Made by a program: the position numbers and the translations under genes. Below the pieces are notes generated by a model. That model was not told the DNA's origin. It saw nothing but the letters and a program-made list of their open reading frames with translations, and searched no databases. DNA of 34,803 nucleotides from Thermomicrobiales bacterium. GTDB taxonomy: Bacteria > Chloroflexota > Chloroflexia > Thermomicrobiales > UBA6265. Where the stretch lies: contig JAMLHN010000041.1 in NCBI GenBank assembly GCA_023957115.1, positions 1-34,803 on the forward strand, given 5' to 3'. Shown piece after piece: positions 24,312-32,749 of this stretch (the first letter of the stretch is position 1; each line of letters starts with the position of its first letter).

Positions 24312-25232
24312 CTAGGCTGAACGGAAGCGGGGATCCAATACATCACGCAGTCCATCGCCCAGAAGGTTGAGTCCCAGGACTGCCAGGAAGATCGCGACGC
24401 CTGCCGAGATCGAATACCAAACGTTCTGGATAGCAAACTGCCGCCCCTCATTCAGCATTGCTCCCCACGATGGCGTGGGAGGTTGTGTGCCGAGTCCGAG
24501 AAAGCTCAATGCCGCCTCGACAATGATTGCGCTGGCGAATGCGAGTGAGGCGTGCACGATGAGGGGAGAGACGCAATTCGGAAAGATGGAGCGACGCATA
24601 ATGTACAGGTCGCCTGCACCGGCCGCTCGCGCGGCCTGCACATACTCGGTTTGTTTGACCCCCAATACGCTTCCCCGCATGATGCGAGCGAACGCGGGGA
24701 TATAAACAACGCCAATGGCAATCATGGCATTGCGAATACCGGGCCCAAGCACCGAAAGAATGGCCAGAGCCAGCAGGATGGCGGGGAATGCTGAAAACGC
24801 GTCCATACAGCGCATGGCGATACTCTCGACCTTACCCCCGAAGTACCCGCTGACCATACCGACCACAACACCCACGACGAGTGCGATCGAAACGGCAACG
24901 ATGCTCACCAGGAGGGAGACGCGGGCCCCAAAGATGAGTCGGCTCAGAACGTCACGACCAAGCTCGTCGGTTCCAAGCCAATGCTGGCTGGAAGGTGGCT
25001 GGAGGATAACGACCGGATCGATCTTGATGGGGTCGTATGGCGCGATGATTGGGGCGAAGATCGCCAGCACGATGAAGACTGCGCAGATCACGAACCCAAC
25101 TAGGGACGCCTTCTGGACCATGAGCTTGCGAAACGTGTCAAATCTACGTTTCGGTGGAAGCGGCTGAGTGGCTGGATCGAGCTGCTCGCCCAGCTGGATG
25201 GTGCGCTGCAGGTCGCTATCGATCGAGCTCAT
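24312..25232 (-). CDS. DppC-type ABC permease
   Basis: A 306-residue inner-membrane permease. A cytoplasmic tail, then the OppC N-terminal segment 'FRKLMVQKASLVGFVICAVF', a loop 'HWLGTDELGRDVLSRLIFGARVSL' that is the hallmark of DppC/OppC/GsiD, and the coupling region 'ARAAGAGDLYIMRRSIFPN'. About six helices. The start overlaps the DppB stop as ATGA (25229-25232). The ATP-binding subunits (DppD and DppF) are not in the window, so they must be shared or encoded elsewhere. Confidence 0.92.
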   Translation of the reverse strand: MSSIDSDLQRTIQLGEQLDPATQPLPPKRRFDTFRKLMVQKASLVGFVICAVFIVLAIFAPIIAPYDPIKIDPVVILQPPSSQHWLGTDELGRDVLSRLIFGARVSLLVSIVAVSIALVVGVVVGMVSGYFGGKVESIAMRCMDAFSAFPAILLALAILSVLGPGIRNAMIAIGVVYIPAFARIMRGSVLGVKQTEYVQAARAAGAGDLYIMRRSIFPNCVSPLIVHASLAFASAIIVEAALSFLGLGTQPPTPSWGAMLNEGRQFAIQNVWYSISAGVAIFLAVLGLNLLGDGLRDVLDPRFRSA

Positions 25233-26173
25233 TTTGGCCGAATCCGTGGATCGAGATAGATATATCCGAGATCGACGAGCAGATTCGCGATCAGGAAAAC
25301 GGTTGCCCCTACGAGCACCGCCCCCTGCACCACCGTGTAATCGCGAACAGTGATCGACTGGTAGGTCAGCCAGCCAAGTCCGGGCCAGCTAAAGATTTGC
25401 TCGATGACGACCGATCCTCCGAGTAGGTAGCCGAGCTGCAATCCAGTGATCGTGAGAAACGGAATAAATGCATTCTTCAGGGCATGCCGGATGATGATCG
25501 TCGATTGCCCCAGGCCCTTCGCTCGCGCGGTGCGCATGTAGTCCTGTTGCAGAACGTCCAGCATGCTCGCGCGCAAAAAACGCATTTGCTCTGCGGCAAT
25601 GGGAAGCCCCATGGTGATTGCAGGAAGGATGAGATACCGGAGGTTTTTCCCAAGATCTTCGGTCGGAGACACGTACCCAGCCGGAGGGAGCCATCCGAAT
25701 CGAACGGAAAAGACGATAACGATCAGAACACCAAGCCAGTAATTGGGTATCGAGAATCCCACAAGGCCGACGATTCTCGTTACGAAATCTGTCCAGGAAT
25801 CGCGACGAACAGCAGAGATGATTCCAGCGGGAATTCCTATGAGGCAGCCAATGAAGAGGGCCGCAATGGCAAGCTCGAGCGTTATCAGAAACTTCTGGGC
25901 CAGGAGGGGCGCCACAGGCTGATCGCTAATACGAGAGGTGCCCAAGTCTCCGCGCAATGCATTTTGGAGCCATTCGAAGAACTGAACCGGAAGCGGCTTA
26001 TTCATCCCAAGCTTGGTGCGCAGCGCATCGAGCGCCTCAGGGTCCGGATTTGCGCCCAGCATCAGTTGGGCCGGGTCGCCTGGGATCATCCGAAAGATGA
26101 CGAACACCAGCGCCAGCACGAGCAGCAGCACCGGGATCATCTGAATCAATCGCCGGAGGATATAAGGAGCCAC
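25229..26173 (-). CDS. DppB-type ABC permease
   Basis: A 314-residue partner permease: MAPYILRRLIQMIPVLLLVL start, 'MIPGDPAQLMLG', 'RISDQPVAPLLAQKFLITLELA', and the coupling loop 'FLRASMLDVLQQDYMRTARAKGLGQSTIIIRHALKNAFIP'. About six helices. The start is GTG 26173, with no strong ribosome site. A hairpin (26230-26261) separates it from the binding-protein gene 101 bases upstream. It forms the channel with DppC for peptides, glycans or similar solutes. Confidence 0.92.
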   Translation of the reverse strand: MAPYILRRLIQMIPVLLLVLALVFVIFRMIPGDPAQLMLGANPDPEALDALRTKLGMNKPLPVQFFEWLQNALRGDLGTSRISDQPVAPLLAQKFLITLELAIAALFIGCLIGIPAGIISAVRRDSWTDFVTRIVGLVGFSIPNYWLGVLIVIVFSVRFGWLPPAGYVSPTEDLGKNLRYLILPAITMGLPIAAEQMRFLRASMLDVLQQDYMRTARAKGLGQSTIIIRHALKNAFIPFLTITGLQLGYLLGGSVVIEQIFSWPGLGWLTYQSITVRDYTVVQGAVLVGATVFLIANLLVDLGYIYLDPRIRPK

Positions 26174-26229
26174 CTGCTATCCCTCTGGTCCCAAATCAGC
26201 CGATCGAGAACAGGTTTTGACATCCAGAT

Positions 26230-26261
26230 GCGTGTGGCCCGCTCGATCCGGGGCCACACGC
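26230..26261 (-). terminator. intercistronic hairpin after the binding-protein gene
   Basis: GCGTGTGGCCC (26230-26240) pairs with GGGCCACACGC (26251-26261), an 11-bp stem with a 10-nt loop and no T-run. Such hairpins between a solute-binding protein and its permease commonly raise the level of the binding protein by partial termination or mRNA protection; this role is inferred. Confidence 0.55.
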
Positions 26262-26274
26262 GTTGCTTCGTGGC

Positions 26275-27840
26275 TTACGATGCGATCCAGCACTCGGTGT
26301 AAACGAGGAATGATCGGTTGTGGAGTCTGAGGTCGCGAACATTCGCGGCAGCCGCCGAAAAGATTGGCGCCTCGTTCAGCACGGTCCCCGGGCATTCGCT
26401 TAGTGCGATCTGCTGACAGTCGAAGTAGGCTGCCTGACGCTGTTCCTGCTCAGCCGTGGCAACACCCGCGGCGAATGCGGCATCGAAGTCAGGATTGTTC
26501 CAAAGGAGGGCTGCTCCGTCGTCTGTCTTGTACGCGTTGCCCAGCTGGTCGCTTGGATCCCAGCGAGGAACGAGCGCGGTGAGCGCCATCTCGTAATCGA
26601 GATCGTTTTGGACGGCATCGACCCACTGGCCAATTTCCAGAAGCTGTAGCTCGACCTCGATACCGATCTCAGCAAGATTTGCCTGTACGATCTGGGCGAT
26701 CTGCGGCATCTGGGACCATTCGCGCCAGTATTTCAACGTCGTCGAAAATGCGGTCTCGCCCTCGGCGTAGCCAGCCTCTGCCATGAGTTGCTTTGCCGTT
26801 TCGAGGTCACGCTGGTTGTATGACGGGGCATCCGGGTTGAACGCCCAGCTACCGGTGGCGACCGGGTTCGACCGAACACTCCCGTTGCCAAGCGTGGCGG
26901 CGAGCATGCCTTCGCGGTCGACGGCATGATTGAGTGCCTGTCGCACGAGTGCATTGTCCCACGGCGCGGTGTCGGTTCTGGTCAACAGATAATGGTAGGC
27001 CAGTCGATACTGCTCCGGGACCTGGATCAATTGGACGCTCGCATTGGACGAAAGCGACTGAACCTTGGGGAAGTCAACACTCGCGATGGCATCCACCTCA
27101 CCAGTGGTGAGCAGGTTGATGGCTTGATCCTGGTCTGGAACCAGACGCAACGTGAGGGCATCGAGGTACGGAAGACCCGGCTTCCAGTAGGTGGGATTCT
27201 TCGCGTACTCGATATGGAGGTTTCGCTCCCACTCGACAAACGTGAACGGGCCGGTGCCAATCGGATGCGCCGGATCGAGATCTCGCGTGCGCGAGAGCCA
27301 GTGGGACGAGAAATCGTCGAGTAGTGCGGCGTTCGGCGCAGCCAGCGTGAGAACGACCGTTGCATCGTCTGGGGCTTCGTATGTGGCTCCATCGATGGTC
27401 GCGACCTTTTCGGAGCCAGCACCGGAATCCGGCGCCATGATCGTCTCGAAGTAGTCGATGACGTCTTGCGCGACCAGAGGAACGCCATCGTGCCAGGTTA
27501 CGCCTTGACGTACCGCAAACGTCCACGTCTGGGCATCGTCAGATGTCCACGATTCGAAGATGCCACCAGTGATGTTGTAGTCCTGATCGTATTCGACCAG
27601 CGTATCGAAGATCGCGGTCCATGCGGCTGAATCGGAGCCGGTGCTTGCCTGCCACGTCAGGAATCCTGAGATATCTCCGACGTTCAGGGTGGATGTCAAT
27701 GAGCCACCAGCGACAGGAGCGTCGTCCTGTGCTGCGCGGGTCGTCCTGATCCCGCCTCCGAGTGAACCGAGTGCCGCCACCCCAGCAAGAGTGCCGCCCG
27801 AGGCCAACACGGCACGCCGCGTCATCTGTGGATAAGTCAC
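26275..27840 (-). CDS. DppA/OppA-type ABC substrate-binding protein with Tat-like signal
   Basis: A 521-residue extracytoplasmic binding protein of the SBP_bac_5 family. Signal at residues 1-36 with TRRAVLASGG, a twin-arginine-like motif, then an Ala/Gly core. Typical blocks are 'LTSTLNVGDISGFLTWQ', 'ESWTSDDAQTWTFAVRQGVTWHDGVPLVAQDVIDYFE' (family signature), 'IGTGPFTFVEWERNLHIEYAKNPTYW' and 'ALNHAVDREGMLAATLG'. GTG 27840 has GAGGA 7 nt upstream; an ATG lies five codons later. It captures the operon's solute, which may be a peptide or another amine or sugar-like compound. It is divergent from the GntR gene. Confidence 0.92.
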   Translation of the reverse strand: MTYPQMTRRAVLASGGTLAGVAALGSLGGGIRTTRAAQDDAPVAGGSLTSTLNVGDISGFLTWQASTGSDSAAWTAIFDTLVEYDQDYNITGGIFESWTSDDAQTWTFAVRQGVTWHDGVPLVAQDVIDYFETIMAPDSGAGSEKVATIDGATYEAPDDATVVLTLAAPNAALLDDFSSHWLSRTRDLDPAHPIGTGPFTFVEWERNLHIEYAKNPTYWKPGLPYLDALTLRLVPDQDQAINLLTTGEVDAIASVDFPKVQSLSSNASVQLIQVPEQYRLAYHYLLTRTDTAPWDNALVRQALNHAVDREGMLAATLGNGSVRSNPVATGSWAFNPDAPSYNQRDLETAKQLMAEAGYAEGETAFSTTLKYWREWSQMPQIAQIVQANLAEIGIEVELQLLEIGQWVDAVQNDLDYEMALTALVPRWDPSDQLGNAYKTDDGAALLWNNPDFDAAFAAGVATAEQEQRQAAYFDCQQIALSECPGTVLNEAPIFSAAAANVRDLRLHNRSFLVYTECWIAS

Positions 27841-27929
27841 TGACCGTTCCTCTCTACCGCCTTTGGGTACTCCGGCATTCTGAATACCAGTCTGCCGAGA
27901 ACGAAATGTGGGAGGACCTACGTTGGAGA

Positions 27930-27939
27930 GTATGTATAC
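27930..27939. promoter_or_regulatory. candidate GntR half-palindrome near the transporter promoter
   Basis: GTATGTATAC has GTAT and ATAC arms around a GT spacer, about 90 bases before the binding-protein gene. It shares the 'GTAT(GC)-GT-(GC)ATAC' form with the site at 28077. A separate short inverted repeat GGTGATATTTTCACC lies at 27979-27993. Confidence 0.4.
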
Positions 27940-28076
27940 GTTAATCCGTTCCGTTTGTCTTCTATTTCATCTCGATTGGGTGATATTTTCACCGTATCCC
28001 TGGAAAGAACCGCCTTTATGCCAGAAAACATCCGCAATCGAACCCGGTATGCGCAATAGCTTGGGTCCTCGCCTAC

Positions 28077-28090
28077 GTATGCGTGCATAC
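28077..28090. promoter_or_regulatory. candidate GntR operator near the gntR start
   Basis: GTATGCGTGCATAC has GTATGC and GCATAC arms around a GT spacer. It lies about 80 bases before the GntR start and abuts a TACAAT -10-like hexamer (28088-28093). GntR regulators typically bind such short palindromes in divergent intergenic DNA. Confidence 0.45.
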
Positions 28091-28169
28091 AATAGGGAGC
28101 CTGATCTCAGGTTGGTTCGCTGCCTGTTCGTCTCGAGAGAAGGGCGGCAGTCGAAAGGGTCCGTGTTCA

Positions 28170-28886
28170 ATGACGACAGCCAAGTTCTCTGTTCTCTCGC
28201 GACACCGGGTTCCTCGCTATCGTGAGCTGGCGCTTATCTCGATCAAAGGGGCCATCCTCGATGGAACTGTTGAGCCGGGTGAGCCTCTTTTCGAAGAGCG
28301 CCTGGCGTCGTCCTTGGGAATCAGCCGGACCCCGGTTCGAGAGGCACTTGCCATCCTCGAGCACGAGGGTCTCATCTCACCAACCGGTGGCCGCGGTCTC
28401 GGCATCCGCGAAATCACACGCGAGGAATTTCTCGAATTGTGTACTGCCAATGAGGTGGTGGAGCCATATCTGGCCCGAAGCGCAGCAACTCGAGCTACGG
28501 AGGATGGACTTTTTCAGCTTGAACAGGCGATCGAGATTGGGCGCCGAGCGGTCGTCACCCAGTCGATCCACGAATCGTTGCGCTCTGGACGGGAGTTTCA
28601 CCGGGTGCTTGGCGAGATTGCTGGTTGTCCGTCGCTTGCCGAGTTTGTCGTTCGAAATGAAGAGAAAGTCGATCTCTATCTCATCAGCCGTGGAGACCCC
28701 AAACTGCTTGGCATCGCAAGCATGGAGCAATCGAACGACGAGCATTCAGAAATTCTGAACGCGATTCGCGCCAGGGATCCTGACGCTGCGCATCGGTTGG
28801 TCATTTACCATGCCCAGTCGCTGCGACATCGTCTCGAGCATCTTTTCCAGAGTGTCGACCCCCCTCACTCGACCTTTGGCCGGTAA
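28170..28886 (+). CDS. GntR-family regulator with FCD domain
   Basis: A 238-residue regulator. The winged helix-turn-helix at residues about 15-80 (YRELALISIKGAILDGTVEPGEPLFEERLASSLGISRTPVREALAILEHEGLI) is the GntR signature, followed by an FCD ligand-binding domain (ITREEFLELCTANEVVEPYL, with His and Asp positions typical of metal-assisted carboxylate binding such as REFHRVLG and DEHSEIL). ATG 28170 is chosen for AAAGGG about 10 nt upstream. It is divergent from the Dpp-type transporter operon and 142 bases upstream of the class III aminotransferase gene, so it likely controls both in response to a carboxylate intermediate. Confidence 0.9.
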   Translation: MTTAKFSVLSRHRVPRYRELALISIKGAILDGTVEPGEPLFEERLASSLGISRTPVREALAILEHEGLISPTGGRGLGIREITREEFLELCTANEVVEPYLARSAATRATEDGLFQLEQAIEIGRRAVVTQSIHESLRSGREFHRVLGEIAGCPSLAEFVVRNEEKVDLYLISRGDPKLLGIASMEQSNDEHSEILNAIRARDPDAAHRLVIYHAQSLRHRLEHLFQSVDPPHSTFGR

Positions 28887-29028
28887 GCTGGTATTGGTCG
28901 TGCCCTCTCAGCGAACAAGCGTGGGGGTCAAAATCCGCTCAGCGGGAAGTGAGACGACGAGATGCGCCACCGCCGTGAGAAACTACGGGGCATGATCTCG
29001 GGTTTGGCACGATAGGGGAACGCACGCA

Positions 29029-30279
29029 ATGGCGGAGACACAGTTCGATACATCTCAGGTGATGGTCGATTTCAATCAGATGAAATCCTTTGCCGAGCAT
29101 CCGCTGATTCTCGAGCGCGGCAAGGGTGTTCGCGTGTGGGATGCGTTTGGTAAGGAGTACATCGACGGGCTTTCCGGTGTCTTCACCGTCAACTACGGCC
29201 ACGGGGTCGACGAGATCGTCGATGTTGCGGCCGAGCAGGGCCGCAAACTTGCCTTTTCCGCGCCGACGATGTCGACGAATCCTCCGGCACTCAAGCTTGC
29301 CGATCTGCTGACCTCGCTCCTGCCGGAGCAGTTCACGACGGTCAAGTTCGCCAGTGGCGGATCGGAGGCGAACGAGTTCGCCATCAAGATGGCGCGGCAA
29401 TATCATGCTCAAACCGGCAGCCCGCGCAAATACAAGGTCATTTCCCGCTACGAGTCCTATCACGGCAGCACCGGATTCGCGGGAGCGGCTTCGGCCCAGC
29501 CCGACTGGAAGTCGAAATACGAACCCTATCCGGAAGGGTTTATCCATGTATCTCCACGCTCGGTCGATGCAATCGAAGAAGCGATCGTCGGCGAGAATCC
29601 CGATACGGTGGCCGCGGTCATCTGCGAGCCGATCATGCTTTCGGCCGGCGTCCGCATTCCCGATCCTGACTACTTTCCCCGCCTGCGCGAGATCTGCGAC
29701 CGGTACAACGTCTTGCTTATCCATGACGAGATCATCACCGGATTCGGCCGCACTGGAAAACTGTGGGGCTCGGAAACGGTCGGCGCCTGGCCCGACATCC
29801 TCTCCTGCGGCAAGGGCATCAGCGGTGGCTATGCGCCGCTGGCTGCCATCATCGTGACCGAAAAGGTTGCCAGCGCCTTCTGGGGCGAAGCGGCCGACGG
29901 CATTCAGTTTTTCTCCGGACATACCTTTGGGGGAAACCCGGTCAGCTGCGCGGTTGGCGAGGCAGCGGTCCGCTTCCTGCTGGACAACGATCTGGTCGCG
30001 AAGTCGAATGCGGTCGGCGATTATCTAGCCGCGCAGCTGGGGGAGCTGAAATCGCAGTTCGATGTCGTCGATGAAGTGCGTGGTGTTGGCATGATGCGCG
30101 GGCTTGCGTTCAACCAACCGATCGGCCGGCCGATGTACATTGCCTGCCGTGAAAATGGGTTGCTGACCCGCCCTGCCCCTGATTGGATCGGGATCGCGCC
30201 GCCACTGGTGACCACCACCGAGGAAGCGGACGAGATCGTGGAAATCGTAGCGAAGTCGCTCGGTGAGGTTACCGCGTAA
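29029..30279 (+). CDS. class III aminotransferase
   Basis: A 416-residue PLP enzyme of the omega-amino acid or aspartate-aminotransferase-family group. Blocks include 'GVRVWDAFGKEYIDGLSGVFTVNYGHG', FASGGSEANEFAIKMARQYH, 'YHGSTGFAGAAS', IHDEIITGFGRTGKLW, the PLP lysine K262 in SCGKGISGGYAP, and 'GHTFGGNPVSCAVG'. It moves an amino group from an amine or omega-amino acid to a keto acid such as pyruvate. AGGGGA lies about 9 nt before ATG 29029. Position after gntR and near the Dpp-type transporter suggests catabolism of the imported amine or peptide-like solute. Confidence 0.92.
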   Translation: MAETQFDTSQVMVDFNQMKSFAEHPLILERGKGVRVWDAFGKEYIDGLSGVFTVNYGHGVDEIVDVAAEQGRKLAFSAPTMSTNPPALKLADLLTSLLPEQFTTVKFASGGSEANEFAIKMARQYHAQTGSPRKYKVISRYESYHGSTGFAGAASAQPDWKSKYEPYPEGFIHVSPRSVDAIEEAIVGENPDTVAAVICEPIMLSAGVRIPDPDYFPRLREICDRYNVLLIHDEIITGFGRTGKLWGSETVGAWPDILSCGKGISGGYAPLAAIIVTEKVASAFWGEAADGIQFFSGHTFGGNPVSCAVGEAAVRFLLDNDLVAKSNAVGDYLAAQLGELKSQFDVVDEVRGVGMMRGLAFNQPIGRPMYIACRENGLLTRPAPDWIGIAPPLVTTTEEADEIVEIVAKSLGEVTA

Positions 30280-30627
30280 GCGAGCACGCGGCAGGCAGCA
30301 CGCAGTTATCAGATCAATGACCGATTGAGGCACGACGCCCCAAGACTGACGTCATGGACTCAGACTCCCTCCTGCGAAGGCGCATGCCATCGGGGCGCGC
30401 ATCCTGGCTGAGGGAGCGATGGGGACACGCCCCCTCATGTTCAAACGGATTCCGCATAGGGCCCCTTCCGGTATCGGCGAGGGGCCTTGTCGTTGGGCCT
30501 CGAACGACGTCAGCGCGTAGGGACGACTCACCATCGCACGCTACAACCTGCTTGCCCTTCCCTCTGGCGAAGAGATCCCTTCCGTCAATTACCCCCACGT
30601 CGTCTCACACATCGTCTGGAACAGGTA
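30280..30627. other. gene-free spacer with repeat-like DNA
   Basis: No gene is supported. It has GC-rich inverted segments (GGCCCC near 30460 with GGGGCC near 30481) and a 'GTAGGGACGACTCACCATCGC'-like stretch near 30518 of the type found in scattered intergenic repeats. It ends at the strong promoter at 30628. Confidence 0.35.
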
Positions 30628-30656
30628 TTGACACATCCATTGGGTCACTATATATT
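30628..30656 (+). promoter_or_regulatory. near-consensus promoter of the ArsR-SRPBCC gene
   Basis: TTGACA (30628-30633), exact 17-bp spacer, TATATT (30651-30656). The predicted start of transcription, about 30663, is only about 2 bases before ATG 30665, so the mRNA would be essentially leaderless. An inverted repeat ATTG-ACGAA-CAAT (30654-30666) overlaps the -10 end and the start codon, a likely autorepressor site. Confidence 0.7.
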
Positions 30657-30664
30657 GACGAACA

Positions 30665-31477
30665 ATGAATACTGACGTAGTGACGATGCCGAATATCGAT
30701 CTTGTGCTCGACGCCCTTGGCGATCCGATGCGGCGGCGGATTCTGGGCCGGTTGGCGGCGGGACCGCTGGAGGTCGGGGCGCTGGCTGAAGGGATGCCGA
30801 TCGGGCGGACGGCCGTTTCCATGCATCTGCGGGTGCTCAAGGATGCCGGACTGGTGGCCGATGAGCGGGATGGCACCCGGCGCCGGTATCGCCTGCAGCC
30901 GGATGCGTTCCGCGCGGTGCGGGACCACCTCGATTGGTATTGGGAACGGTCCCTGGCGGCATTCAAGATCGCGGCAGAGTCGCGTGCGAAGGAGGTGGAG
31001 ATGCCGGTTGTGGAAGAAGTGATCGTTGCCAAGGAGGTGACGGTGGAGGCGCCACTGGCGGTTGCGTTCGATGTCTTCGTCGAACATGCCTGGTGGCCGG
31101 TCGAATCGCATCATATTGCCCCGACTCCCGGGGTGGCCGCGGTGCTGGAACCATTCATCGGCGGACGTTGGTATGAGCGCGATGCGGGCGGAGTCGAGAC
31201 CGACTGGGGCGTGGTGAAGATCTGGCAGCCCCCATACCGTCTGCTGCTGACGTGGCAGGTGAATCCGCAATGGACCTATGAGGAAGATCCGTTGCGCGGG
31301 TCGGAGATCGAGGTCACCTTCACACCGGTCGACGCGAACCAGACGCGGGTTGCGCTGGTCCACCGGCGGCTGGAACGATACGGTCCGGAAACCGGGCGTA
31401 TGGTGTCCATCCTCGATGCCAAGGGAGGCGAGCCCCTGGCGGTCTACGCGCGGTACATGGCCGCGCGGGAAACGTAG
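30665..31477 (+). CDS. ArsR-type regulator fused to an SRPBCC (AHSA1-like) domain
   Basis: A 270-residue fusion. Residues about 8-95 form an ArsR-family winged helix (VLDALGDPMRRRILGRLAAG, 'GRTAVSMHLRVLKDAGLVADERDGTRRRYRLQPDAF'). After a helical link, residues about 118-265 form a START/SRPBCC fold (EVTVEAPLAVAFDVFVEHAWWP, 'GGRWYERDAGGVETDWGVVKIWQPPYRLLLTWQ', 'TRVALVHRRLERYG'), which often carries a hydrophobic ligand. In many bacteria these two proteins are adjacent genes; here they are one chain, so the SRPBCC part may be the sensor. No metal-binding Cys pair is present, so this is not an arsenic or metal sensor. ATG 30665 is favoured by the promoter; ATG 30686 is possible. Confidence 0.85.
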   Translation: MNTDVVTMPNIDLVLDALGDPMRRRILGRLAAGPLEVGALAEGMPIGRTAVSMHLRVLKDAGLVADERDGTRRRYRLQPDAFRAVRDHLDWYWERSLAAFKIAAESRAKEVEMPVVEEVIVAKEVTVEAPLAVAFDVFVEHAWWPVESHHIAPTPGVAAVLEPFIGGRWYERDAGGVETDWGVVKIWQPPYRLLLTWQVNPQWTYEEDPLRGSEIEVTFTPVDANQTRVALVHRRLERYGPETGRMVSILDAKGGEPLAVYARYMAARET

Positions 31478-31553
31478 GCAACACGGAGCAAACAGTCGTC
31501 AGGTTTCGATTGAGTGCCTGGGCCGGTTGGGTCCGGGAAGGAGAAACACACCC

Positions 31554-31931
31554 ATGTTCCGTATCGAACTACCGCTCTATTACACCGGCGATATCGATGC
31601 CGCGCTGGACTTCTATCGGGACAAACTCGGTGGGGTGCCCACGTTTCAATTCCCTGCCGATGGCCGGCCCGAGCATGTGGAGCTCAAGATTGGCGAGGTC
31701 GTCATGGGGATTGCCACGCGAACGGCGTTGATGCAGATGCCCATGCCGGAGCCGAAACACGGGAATCCTGGCGAGCTGGTGGTTCGCTGCGATTCAGTGG
31801 ATGACGCGTTGGCCCAGCTTCGTTCCACCGGAGTTCAGGTCCTCATGGAACCGATCGACCATGTCGCCGGCCACCGCCGCGCCTATGTCGCCGATCCCGA
31901 CGGCAACTGGGTGGCATTGATCGGTCAATAG
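31554..31931 (+). CDS. VOC (glyoxalase/dioxygenase-like) family protein
   Basis: A 125-residue protein with the paired beta-alpha-beta-beta-beta modules of the vicinal oxygen chelate superfamily: YYTGDIDAALDFYRDKLGG at the start, 'HVELKIGEVVMGIA', 'ELVVRCDSVDDALAQLRSTG', and the closing 'HRRAYVADPDGNWVALIG'. Could bind a metal and act in resistance or small-molecule metabolism; the substrate is unknown. ATG 31554 has GAAGGAGA upstream. A longer frame from 31278 overlaps the fusion gene and is not used. It lies 76 bases after the ArsR-SRPBCC gene on the same strand, so co-expression is likely. Confidence 0.85.
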   Translation: MFRIELPLYYTGDIDAALDFYRDKLGGVPTFQFPADGRPEHVELKIGEVVMGIATRTALMQMPMPEPKHGNPGELVVRCDSVDDALAQLRSTGVQVLMEPIDHVAGHRRAYVADPDGNWVALIGQ

Positions 31932-32101
31932 CAGCCAGCAGTCGGCCATCAGCAGTCAGCCGTTGCTACGGGTCTTAAGTCTTAAGCCCGACGCTCGGGT
32001 CCAGAGGAGTCTACGGGTCGCTCCTCGGACCAGATCGCTTCTCCGGCCTCCGGACTCGTCGCTCACCGACTCGTTCTGCGTGCCGCCTGCTCGTAACTGC
32101 C

Positions 32102-32110
32102 TGCTAAAGT
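32102..32110 (+). promoter_or_regulatory. extended -10 element of the yigZ-type gene
   Basis: TGCTAAAGT fits TGnTAnAnT. Its end is 6 bases before ATG 32117, predicting transcription starting at or next to the start codon (leaderless mRNA). No clear -35 is visible, as often with extended -10 promoters. The preceding spacer 31932-32101 holds low-complexity 'CAGCAGTC' units and a CTTAAG repeat near 31976. Confidence 0.4.
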
Positions 32111-32116
32111 TCCCCC

Positions 32117-32749
32117 ATGGCTACCTGGAACCGTACGATTGCAAAAGCTGGCTCGGTGGAGCTGATCGTCAAGAAGTCGCGTTTCATCTGTACGGTGGAC
32201 CGCGCCAGCTCCGAGGAGGAGGCGCGGTCCAAGTTACAGGCATTCCGGAAGCAGTATTGGAACGCCAATCACAATTGTTCGGCCTGGATCCTTGGCGACC
32301 GGGGCGATCTGCGTCGCTCCAATGACGATGGCGAACCGAGCGGTACGGCCGGATCGCCCATGCTCAATGTGCTCGATCAACGGCATCTGACCGACACCAT
32401 TGCCGTGGTCACCCGCTACTTCGGGGGTGTCCTGTTGGGTGCGGGCGGGTTGGTGCGCGCCTATGGGCAGGCGGTGTCGGATGCCATCGATGCGGTCGGC
32501 ATCGTCGAACGCATCCCGTTGACTGTTCTCGCCGTCGAAGCGGCGCATGACGAAGCCGGGCGGCTGGAAAACTTCTTACGACATACCGAATGGCGCGTTT
32601 CGAATATCGACTATGGTGCGCAGGTCACCTTCGAATTGCCGTTGGGCGAAGGGGAGATCGAGCCGTTTCGTGCCTGGTTGTCGGAAACGACGAGTGGCCG
32701 GTGCGAGGCGGTCGAAATCGGTACGGAGCTGGTGGAGGCGCCGGTATGA
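32117..32749 (+). CDS. yigZ: YigZ/IMPACT family protein
   Basis: A 210-residue UPF0029/IMPACT protein. The diagnostic block is RSNDDGEPSGTAGSPMLNVL followed by 'DTIAVVTRYFGGVLLGAGGLVRAYGQAVSDAI'; the N-terminus KKSRFICTVDRAS and the C-terminal ferredoxin-like domain are also present. Relatives are linked to translation control and ribosome-associated functions, but the bacterial role is not settled. No Shine-Dalgarno sequence precedes ATG 32117, matching a leaderless start. The stop overlaps the ATG of the next gene (ATGA at 32746). Confidence 0.92.
   Translation: MATWNRTIAKAGSVELIVKKSRFICTVDRASSEEEARSKLQAFRKQYWNANHNCSAWILGDRGDLRRSNDDGEPSGTAGSPMLNVLDQRHLTDTIAVVTRYFGGVLLGAGGLVRAYGQAVSDAIDAVGIVERIPLTVLAVEAAHDEAGRLENFLRHTEWRVSNIDYGAQVTFELPLGEGEIEPFRAWLSETTSGRCEAVEIGTELVEAPV

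Noticed and set aside
31278..31931. Longer VOC gene starting at 31278
   Set aside because: The extra N-terminal part overlaps the ArsR-SRPBCC gene in another frame; the strong ribosome site sets the start at 31554.
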